Below are positions 25,301 to 30,965 of a stretch of 35,587 nucleotides of DNA, one piece after another. How positions within the stretch are numbered: the stretch's first letter is position 1; each line of letters opens with the position of its first letter. The notes under the pieces are model-generated. The model searched no databases. It saw only the letters and a list, made by a program, of their open reading frames with translations, and had not been told where the DNA came from. Source of the DNA: Candidatus Woesearchaeota archaeon (lineage in GTDB: Archaea; Nanobdellota; Nanobdellia; Woesearchaeales; JAGWAF01). The stretch lies in assembly GCA_016211165.1 (NCBI GenBank), contig JACQSU010000086.1:1-35587 (forward strand), read 5' to 3'. Made by a program: the position numbers and the translations under genes.

Positions 25301-28198
25301 GACATCGACACATTCTGCAAATACTCAAACACTACAAGCAACTTTGATGCAATGGAATCCACATTCCCAGGATTCAACCTTGCCTTACGTCAAACACACG
25401 CCGCAGATATAGAAGTCAATACGATCGGAAGCTTCATCTACAATGTCGCCTGCAAAAGCGCAAGCGGCCTTGGACCAGTCGCCACAACAATTCAATTCAC
25501 GGTCAATCCCAATATCGCATTCCTTCTTGAAGATAGGACACCCCCTGGATTTATCTTTGCATCAGCCCAAGCACAGGTATCCATCCTCGCAAACAAGGAC
25601 AGCCTCTGCAGCTTTTCTGTAGACAATGTAAGCAGATTCACCGAGAACGCCCTCTCAAAAAGCCACACATACACATCGACTTTTAGCGCAGGAAGCCACG
25701 AGGCGAACACCGTCTGCAGGACTGGCGGCGCCACAGTCATCAGCGGCACCCCGCAAACAGCAACCATAACCACACCATTCATCAATGACCTTGCCAACCC
25801 TATCATGCTCCTTGTCAATGACAGCACACGATTCGAAAACCCCCAAGAAAGCGCTGATCGCGATCGCCTCCAAGTAGTCTATAATGGGACGGACGCGGAT
25901 TCCGGCATCGCCAAATACCGCATCAATATCCACAACCAAACAAGCATCATCCGAAGCATCGAAGAGAATCAGCCAATGGAACAGCGCATCTTCACAGGAC
26001 TCAAACTTGTGAATCGCACCCGGTACTTCTTCGAAGTCCAAACAGTCGACTTTGCCGGACGCAACAGCACATTCAAACGATCAAGCGGCGTCCTTATCAC
26101 CACAGACGCGCGGCCTGCAACATGCTTTAACAATAGAACCGACGGCACTGAAACAGCGCTTGACTGCGGAGGCATCTGCGAGCCATGCGCCGATGGCAAA
26201 CGATGCTTAACCAACAGGGACTGCGAAACAGCAAGCTGCATTAACAATATCTGCAGGACACCAGGATGCACGGACGGCATCAGAAACGGCGACGAAACCG
26301 CCATTGACTGCGGAGGATCCTGCAACCCATGCCCTGTGCGCAATGACTCTGATTCCCGCACAAATCGCACAAGACGAGCAGGATGCATCTCTAACTCTGA
26401 CTGCATCTCACGACTCTGCGGCCAGGACGGCACCTGCCAAGAACCAGCGACGTGCCAAAACAGCAGACTCGATGTCGGAGAAAGCGACGTCGACTGCGGC
26501 GCTGGATGCCCAACAAAATGCGCAGAAGACAAAACCTGCCAAACAAGAGCGGACTGCGCAAGCGGACTATCCTGCCAAGCGCCAAACGCAGACCAACCAC
26601 GCGTCTGCACAGACATCAACAAAGACACTGATAACGATGGCATCCCTGATGACTTTGAACGCAGACACGGCCTTGACCCCAATGACAATGGAGACGCGAC
26701 CCAAGACCCTGATCGCGATGGCCTTAGCAACCTGGAAGAGTTCGAATACTTCAAAAAAACAGGCAAGGAAATTGATCCACAAGACAACGACACAGACAAC
26801 GACGGCGCACCCGACGGACTCGAGCTTCGGGTCGGCACAGACCCCACAGACTATAATTCCAAACCAAGCGAGATTGACACGGACGGAGACCTCATACCCG
26901 ACGACTTTGAACGCGCCTACGGCCTTAACCCCGATGACGGAAACGACGCGATCCAAGACAAGGACGACGATGGCCTAAGCAACCTTGAGGAATATAGATA
27001 CTTTAAGGAAAACGGCAAAGTCATTAACCCCTCCAAAAAAGACACAGATGGAGACGGATTCACAGACAAGGAAGAAATCGACGCAGGAACAGACCCCACA
27101 ATCCCAACAGACCACCCTGGACGCGCCGATGACACAGACCTTGACGGCATCCCCGATGACTTTGAACGCGACCACGGCCTTAACCCCAATGACAATGGAG
27201 ACGCAACACTTGACCCGGACGGCGACGGCCTCACCAATCTTGAAGAATACAACCACTTTGCCCAACGAGGACAACTCATCGACCCCCAAGACCCAGACAC
27301 TGACAACGACACATACTCGGACAAAGAAGAGGTCGATGCAGGATCAAATCCTGCAGACCCCAACAGCCAACCCCTGGACACGGACGGCGATACCATCCCG
27401 GACTACTACGAACGCCTCTATGGCCTTGACCCCCAAGACCCCACGGATGCCGACGAAGACCTTGATGGCGATGGCCTTACCAACAAAGAAGAATATGACT
27501 ACTATCACCGCACATACAAATTTATCGACCCCCGCATCGCAGACACGGACGGCGACGAATACAGCGACGGCCGCGAAGTCAGCAGCGGCAGCGACCCCAC
27601 GGTCCCATCCAGCATCCCAGGATTCCGATGGGCCTGGTGGATGACTGCCATTATCCTCCTGATTCTTGGCGGCGCCGCAGCATACTGGATATACACCCAA
27701 CGACAACCACGCATCACACCACCACGACCCCCCACAATCAGCGCAGGAGGCAGACTCATCCCCCCTGCCCCAACTCAACCACCAACAGCACGCGAGGCAA
27801 AAGAACTCGGTGAAATCAAAAAACCTGATGTCGGCGCGGCAGCAAAACCAGAATGGATCTCCATTGCAGAAATGAATGAAGAAAACATGAAAAAACACGA
27901 AGAAGACATCTTTTCAAAACTCCGAAAATTTGGCGCAGAACCTGCAGAGAAGATGCAAAAACTCCAAGAAATCGCGCTAAGCACATTCACACCAACAGAA
28001 CGCGAAGACATCAAGAAAAAACTCGACCTGGCACGCAAAGGCAAACTCACACCACAAGAACTCGAAGCACTCTTCCGCAAACTACGCATCACTGCAACAT
28101 ACTGGGAAAAGAACAAAGAAGCCATCCAAACCCAATTTGAAGAATGGGTCAAACGAGGAGCCATCATCAAAAAAGCAGCAGGCAAACCAAAGAAATGA
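22349..28198 (+). CDS. Giant membrane-anchored surface protein with Ca-binding repeats
   Basis: A 1949-residue protein. A signal/membrane helix (about 5-25) is followed by the ICCCN Cys module (about 27-85, shared with the 726-residue protein) and a fibronectin-III-like domain (about 95-200). A Cys-rich stretch (210-520) leads into several Ig/SbsA-like beta domains (about 540-1260, e.g. IDRTPPRINATGNL, HTLRIIATDHASNP). Three DCGG..C repeats lie at about 1257-1421, and four 82-85-residue repeats with DxDxDGxxD Ca-binding loops at 1426-1760. A membrane helix is near 1760-1785, and a cytoplasmic tail of about 165 residues is rich in Lys/Glu and predicted coiled coil. It is the largest gene here and overlaps both neighbours by ATGA. 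It probably spans the envelope, with Ca-stiffened repeats next to the membrane and a tail for intracellular contacts. No enzyme motif seen. Confidence 0.82.
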   Translation: MTRNPILWTLTIAALLAIIALYASAANICCCNPAGLAQTPGVLQSGQAPPLGCDTAANFTEFLPVVESLDVNFNTICLTVCNESRQPPILINVTLECGNPEFRPPASNLNIKPIQGARAFELTWKTNCTSYIESYSIGRCEGIDCRPANFLDLGLFAEDNITSIEKRFIDDDPLLEYFTNYTYQLIVNYKGFGPSPAAVGIIESGDIECDGRTTDQQFCINGKDFYLRPFEIYLKQFGYGPLPGIRFRTRYEDTVDLAFFGRNRRAYQCTTTNELTQTRDCSQEGFCIIRNNIPMCVQEENCKNATQFALDVTQQSCEGSTSSPRYCFFDRSRTLIDDCFGCRPDLLCIDYKSKGACERDNCKLANCAWRDVFPSIGIGVCVNTQQNNCFLCNATGSFNSPTNASFNQIFDTCIRSRSDALSTEKYPCFFSTKDDGGSRSCTDADCTVFTQAECGRPINGIQLDNLNRLISRSTDPCTIGVCDFDPSVGCAKNANAKIDVGSDFRDCGSLPANKQRGCELDYFPPTTTIVPTSPTNPSRVDALNITQRDKANLTTGAALIADRAKRLKTAFCTYPTGGTPCTQMRDTTSPALLLNDLLLLDGTAVVANLVEGSNTIRFFSEDAAKNLEIIKEVRFSACARCQGPRIIGKNVSNGKLVNSIFFTNDQQPKVALQFNEQATIIEAIFIQPIGRTVRVTPSRQIFTSENLNYTFESIESLAESTYTFQVNAKDNQDVPMDEPDTTTIIIDRTPPRINATGNLIPLGLATFNTDTIAIILNFSEEIDIQDIILSRLEIDDFNTRIVEASLRNNFTISPTHAKATLRFSDGPHTLRIIATDHASNPLDPNKARFDFIISKGASRIRLLSPAFGASPNFSFDVGIETLVPTKCRFLSRPGTLIPNDFLDWQKFDDNDAFSTRHTLARYSDITEPNTKTPFHVFCMDGQNRPTKQVFELQVQNSPPRILSALADPNPIIQFPLRTTLKINTDIDTFCKYSNTTSNFDAMESTFPGFNLALRQTHAADIEVNTIGSFIYNVACKSASGLGPVATTIQFTVNPNIAFLLEDRTPPGFIFASAQAQVSILANKDSLCSFSVDNVSRFTENALSKSHTYTSTFSAGSHEANTVCRTGGATVISGTPQTATITTPFINDLANPIMLLVNDSTRFENPQESADRDRLQVVYNGTDADSGIAKYRINIHNQTSIIRSIEENQPMEQRIFTGLKLVNRTRYFFEVQTVDFAGRNSTFKRSSGVLITTDARPATCFNNRTDGTETALDCGGICEPCADGKRCLTNRDCETASCINNICRTPGCTDGIRNGDETAIDCGGSCNPCPVRNDSDSRTNRTRRAGCISNSDCISRLCGQDGTCQEPATCQNSRLDVGESDVDCGAGCPTKCAEDKTCQTRADCASGLSCQAPNADQPRVCTDINKDTDNDGIPDDFERRHGLDPNDNGDATQDPDRDGLSNLEEFEYFKKTGKEIDPQDNDTDNDGAPDGLELRVGTDPTDYNSKPSEIDTDGDLIPDDFERAYGLNPDDGNDAIQDKDDDGLSNLEEYRYFKENGKVINPSKKDTDGDGFTDKEEIDAGTDPTIPTDHPGRADDTDLDGIPDDFERDHGLNPNDNGDATLDPDGDGLTNLEEYNHFAQRGQLIDPQDPDTDNDTYSDKEEVDAGSNPADPNSQPLDTDGDTIPDYYERLYGLDPQDPTDADEDLDGDGLTNKEEYDYYHRTYKFIDPRIADTDGDEYSDGREVSSGSDPTVPSSIPGFRWAWWMTAIILLILGGAAAYWIYTQRQPRITPPRPPTISAGGRLIPPAPTQPPTAREAKELGEIKKPDVGAAAKPEWISIAEMNEENMKKHEEDIFSKLRKFGAEPAEKMQKLQEIALSTFTPTEREDIKKKLDLARKGKLTPQELEALFRKLRITATYWEKNKEAIQTQFEEWVKRGAIIKKAAGKPKK
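26118..26612 (+). repeat. Three DCGG..C coding repeats
   Basis: Three repeats in the 1949-residue protein follow the pattern [DE]xDCGGxCxPC...CxxxxDCxSxxC. The first two are ALDCGGICEPC and AIDCGGSCNPC; the third is DVDCGAGCPTKC, with Ala for the second Gly. The motif recurs in archaeal and bacterial surface proteins. It forms small disulfide knots, inferred from the paired cysteines. Confidence 0.7.
26624..27628 (+). repeat. Four ~84-residue Ca-binding (TSP3-like) repeats
   Basis: Repeats start at 26624, 26876, 27131 and 27377 (residues 1426, 1510, 1595 and 1677). Each has a DTDxDxIPDDFER motif, then GLxPxDxxDA, a DxDxDGLxNLEEY loop and a final DTDxDxxxDxxE loop ending GxxPT. These are thrombospondin type 3/dockerin-like calcium sites. 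Units differ at many positions, so duplication is old. The run directly precedes the membrane helix. Confidence 0.8.
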
Positions 28199-28725
28199 GC
28201 AAACTGGGCCAAATCATCGGACAAGCGCTCCTCTTTGCACTCGGCGCCATCATCTTTGCCATGACCCTCATCTACGGATACAGCGCCATTAGCAAACTCA
28301 CCCAAGTCAAATCCGAAGTATGCCTCATCGACATGCAAAAAACACTCAAAAACCAAGTCGAACGCGTCCGCGCATCATTTGGCACAGTACGACGCATGGA
28401 CCTCACCATCTGCGCAGGCCACACAGAGATCTGCTTTATCGACCGCGACAGAGTCCTTGAAGGACAAAGCGGCCCCTGCCAAGGAGAGCGCATCAACAAA
28501 CTCGCCCAACGAAGCAGCCTGATGAAGGACGCGGTATGCAGCGGCTCTGACCAAAATGTCTTCTTAAAACCCGCAAGCGCCACACCCATCACCATCGGAA
28601 CAATCACTGTTGATCACCCTGACGGATTCCTCTGCTTTGAAGACATCGAAGCATCCACTATCTCACTACGCCTCGAAGGCAAGGGCGATCACACGCAGAT
28701 CGGCACATGGAAAATCATTGAATGA
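28195..28725 (+). CDS. Small membrane protein 1 of the four-gene set
   Basis: A 176-residue protein with an N-terminal membrane helix (about 5-28: GQIIGQALLFALGAIIFAMT) directly after a Lys and LGQ. A soluble outer domain has four Cys in the middle (EVCLID, TICAGHTEICFID, GPCQGE) and further ones near 123 and 145. Start at the ATG overlapping the stop of the giant protein (ATGA); an in-frame ATG at 28144 lies inside that gene and is rejected. It is first of four consecutive small genes with one N-terminal helix, an arrangement I associate with DPANN envelope gene sets. The function is unknown. Confidence 0.75.
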   Translation: MSKLGQIIGQALLFALGAIIFAMTLIYGYSAISKLTQVKSEVCLIDMQKTLKNQVERVRASFGTVRRMDLTICAGHTEICFIDRDRVLEGQSGPCQGERINKLAQRSSLMKDAVCSGSDQNVFLKPASATPITIGTITVDHPDGFLCFEDIEASTISLRLEGKGDHTQIGTWKIIE

Positions 28726-28736
28726 TTTTTTATAGG
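28726..28736 (+). promoter_or_regulatory. TATA box for the small pilin-like genes
   Basis: ttttttatagg is centred about 26 bp before the ATG at 28757 and immediately follows the previous stop. It allows the last three pilin-like genes to be transcribed apart from the giant gene. Confidence 0.5.
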
Positions 28737-28756
28737 CCAACAAGGCGAAGCAAACC

Positions 28757-29773
28757 ATGGTCGCATCCTCAAAGAGCGGACAACTTGAAGTTCCACTCAA
28801 CTGGCTCTTCATCCTCATCGCAGGCGGCGCCATCCTCATCACATTCTTCGCATTCATCCAACGCCAACAAAGCGCAAGCGAACTCTCCATTGCAGAGAAC
28901 CTTGTAAGCGACCTTGAAAGCATCGCATCTGTCGCAGGCACAGCCAAAGGCACAGCACAACAAATCGACTTTCCCGAAGAAGACATCACCATCGGATGCA
29001 CTCCTGACTGCAGCTGCCTCTTTAGCATCGGAGCCATTAGCAAGCCATTTGGCACAAACCTCATCTACTCACCAAACCTCATCCGAGGACCAAACCTTGT
29101 CCTATACTCCATCGACTGGAACGTCCCATTCCGCGCAAACAACCTCCTTATCCTCACCAATAGCAGAACACGCTACATCCTCATCACGCCCACACTCACC
29201 CCACCCATCAACCGACTCATCAGCATCATCCCAAACATGACCAACTTACGCGTTGCCAAAGGCCCAGAGGCCCAAACCGCCAAAAACCAACGCCAACCCG
29301 AAGGCAAGATCAGATTCATCTACTTTAGTCAAGGACAATGCGACGACTTCCGAGGAATCGAGCTTGATGAACAAGACTTTAGCTGCCTCGAAGTAGACCT
29401 TGAGAAACACACCTTGGATTTTTACTACAGGAATCGCGCAGGAACCATCCTCGGACCAGACCGGCAAACATACCTTAGCGAAGGCGACTTGATCGGAGCA
29501 CTATTTACAGAGTCCCCTGACCAATACCGCTGCAACAGCCAAGCAGAGATGCTACGCCTAGCAAACCTTGCCAGCGTCTACCAACGCCGAGCCGCAAATG
29601 TCACGACCTCCACATGCGGCAAGAGCTATACCGATGCAGCGACGCAATTTGAACGACTTGCAACAGAAGCACGCAAGGCAGAAAATGCAAGCAAACTCCT
29701 CTTGCACTACAGCATACTAAGCAACCTAAGCGAAGAGTTCATCAGACTCTCATGCAAACCGGAGCTGTTCTAA
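28757..29773 (+). CDS. Pilin-like membrane protein 2 (SGQLEVPLNW type)
   Basis: A 338-residue protein beginning MVASSKSGQLEVPLNWLFIL. A basic leader with SGQLE is followed by a membrane helix (about 14-34) of type IV pilin-like character. The outer domain has CTPDCSCLF near 80 and later Cys (QGQCDD, FSCLE, YRCNS, STCGK, LSCKP). The C-terminal third is helical with ERLATEARKAENASKLLL. The family seems to be a conserved uncharacterised archaeal pilin-like protein; I do not know a named function. It is expected to be cut by the A24 peptidase. The next gene starts 1 bp downstream. Confidence 0.75.
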   Translation: MVASSKSGQLEVPLNWLFILIAGGAILITFFAFIQRQQSASELSIAENLVSDLESIASVAGTAKGTAQQIDFPEEDITIGCTPDCSCLFSIGAISKPFGTNLIYSPNLIRGPNLVLYSIDWNVPFRANNLLILTNSRTRYILITPTLTPPINRLISIIPNMTNLRVAKGPEAQTAKNQRQPEGKIRFIYFSQGQCDDFRGIELDEQDFSCLEVDLEKHTLDFYYRNRAGTILGPDRQTYLSEGDLIGALFTESPDQYRCNSQAEMLRLANLASVYQRRAANVTTSTCGKSYTDAATQFERLATEARKAENASKLLLHYSILSNLSEEFIRLSCKPELF

Positions 29774-29774
29774 A

Positions 29775-30353
29775 ATGGCGAAATCTCACAAACTCGGCCT
29801 GCGACCTTATTTTTTGAGAAGAATCCGAGGGACCGCAACTGCTGGCCGTCATCTACCACGTTCGGGACAGGATTACAATCGAAAGGCCCAAATACAAATG
29901 TTTGAGACCGTCGCTGTGCTTGTCATCTTCTTTTTCCTCATCGCATTCGGACTCTCATTTTACTTTCTTGTAAGCAAGACCCAAGCATCAAAAGAATATG
30001 AAAGAACACTACAACTGCGCAGCATCACATTTACACAGAAAATAGCAACACTCCCAGAACTTGACTGCGTCCGCGTCACAGTCCAAGTTGAGCGATGCTT
30101 TGACAGCCTCAAAACAGACGCCTTCCGACACATCCTCCAAAACCCTGGAATCAAGGATGACTACTTCGCACTCTTCGGATACTCCAATGTCACGATCCAG
30201 GAAATCTTTCCTTCAGTGCACACATACCAACTCTATGACCGCGCGCTACCCAATGCCAGCGCAAGCATCCCAACCACGATTCCCATACTCCTGCGCAACC
30301 CCCACAAAAACACATACTCCTTCGGAGTCCTTCGGGTGACACTCTATGCCTAA
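29775..30353 (+). CDS. Pilin-like membrane protein 3 (KAQIQMFETVAV type)
   Basis: A 192-residue protein. The membrane helix VAVLVIFFFLIAFGLSFYFL (about 47-69) follows the pilin-like junction NRKAQIQMFE. A leader of about 38 residues precedes it, far longer than a typical class III leader. Its first part (SHKLGLRPYFLRR) is encoded by the degenerate hairpin at 29784-29819. The outer domain is small, with DCVRVTVQVERC. The stop overlaps the next start by 8 bp. An internal restart after the hairpin is unlikely because the next in-frame Met (in QMFE) is already at the helix. Confidence 0.72.
   Translation: MAKSHKLGLRPYFLRRIRGTATAGRHLPRSGQDYNRKAQIQMFETVAVLVIFFFLIAFGLSFYFLVSKTQASKEYERTLQLRSITFTQKIATLPELDCVRVTVQVERCFDSLKTDAFRHILQNPGIKDDYFALFGYSNVTIQEIFPSVHTYQLYDRALPNASASIPTTIPILLRNPHKNTYSFGVLRVTLYA
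29784..29819 (+). repeat. Cistron-start hairpin, copy 4 (degenerate)
   Basis: tctcacaaa (29784-29792) pairs with tttttgaga (29811-29819), with one mismatch, around ctcggcctgcgaccttat. The CTCGGC half of the core is kept and the GCC half is altered. It lies in codons 4-15 of the 192-residue protein. Confidence 0.55.
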
Positions 30354-30888
30354 AAAACACACGGCTTCGCCTCGTGTTTTTCAAGAACAACGAGCACAAA
30401 TGGAGATTATGGGACTCACGATCATCATCCTACTTGTCTCCATAGGAATCCTCTTTGCCATTGGCATCATTAGCAAACCAACCGAAGACATCAAACGAGG
30501 ATATGAACAAAAACAACTCGCCGTCAACTTCCTTACCACACTCCTTGACACAACCAGCGGCTGCCAACTCAACACCTTCCGACAGCTCCTCATGGACTGC
30601 GCAACAGACCGCATCGTCACATGCCCTGGCGGACTTGACAGCTGCTCATACGCTAAAACCTCATTTCGAACAATCTTTAGCAGAACACTCGACCCCATCA
30701 GAAAAGGATACTACCTCTCAGTTGACGGACCACAAGCAGTGAAATCAATCACACAAGGATCCTTTGGCACGAGCGCCACACCCACACCCTGCCCAGGCGA
30801 GCGAGACCAAGCAACACAACCCATTCCCACACTCGGCGGAGGAACCATCATCACCAGACTTGAGATCTGCGATCGACCCCCACAGTAA
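30346..30888 (+). CDS. Pilin-like membrane protein 4 (RAQMEIMG type)
   Basis: A 180-residue protein with the pilin-like junction EQRAQMEIMG followed by a membrane helix (LTIIILLVSIGILFAIGII). The leader KKHTASPRVFQ is encoded by the hairpin at 30353-30381. The outer domain has several Cys (SGCQL, DCATD, VTCPG, DSCSY, TPCPG, EICDR). It starts inside the previous gene (8-bp overlap). It closes the surface-protein cluster; an intergenic stretch with a GGCCGGCC palindrome follows. Confidence 0.75.
   Translation: MPKKHTASPRVFQEQRAQMEIMGLTIIILLVSIGILFAIGIISKPTEDIKRGYEQKQLAVNFLTTLLDTTSGCQLNTFRQLLMDCATDRIVTCPGGLDSCSYAKTSFRTIFSRTLDPIRKGYYLSVDGPQAVKSITQGSFGTSATPTPCPGERDQATQPIPTLGGGTIITRLEICDRPPQ
30353..30381 (+). 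repeat. Cistron-start hairpin, copy 5
   Basis: aaaaacac (30353-30360) pairs with gtgttttt (30374-30381) around acggcttcgcctc with a GGC-TTC-GCC tip. It spans the end of the 192-residue gene and codons 3-12 of the 180-residue gene. Confidence 0.8.
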
Positions 30889-30934
30889 TCGTTCAGAAAA
30901 GTCAAACCAGGAGCGGCGGCCGGCCCCACCTGTA

Positions 30935-30945
30935 TTTATATAAAT
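30935..30945 (+). promoter_or_regulatory. TATA box for the large kinase-like membrane protein
   Basis: tttatataaat is centred 26 bp before the ATG at 30966. This supports that start and makes the in-frame TTG at 30945, which lies in the TATA box, unlikely. Confidence 0.65.
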
Positions 30946-30965
30946 TGATCCGCAGCTCTGCCTGC

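Noticed and set aside
25969-26847. 292-codon antisense frame in the giant surface gene
   Set aside because: Ser/Leu-rich translation mirrors the Asp/Gly repeat region on the sense strand; no start signal, no domain.
26624-27628. Ca-binding repeats as a cellulosomal dockerin
   Set aside because: Dockerins have two 22-residue duplicated segments; here four ~84-residue units with DTDxD and NLEEY patterns fit TSP3-like stalk repeats better, and no cohesin is present.
30902-30935. GC-rich palindrome GGCCGGCC after the surface cluster as a strong terminator
   Set aside because: It has no T-run directly after it and sits just before the next TATA box; too weak to call a terminator.
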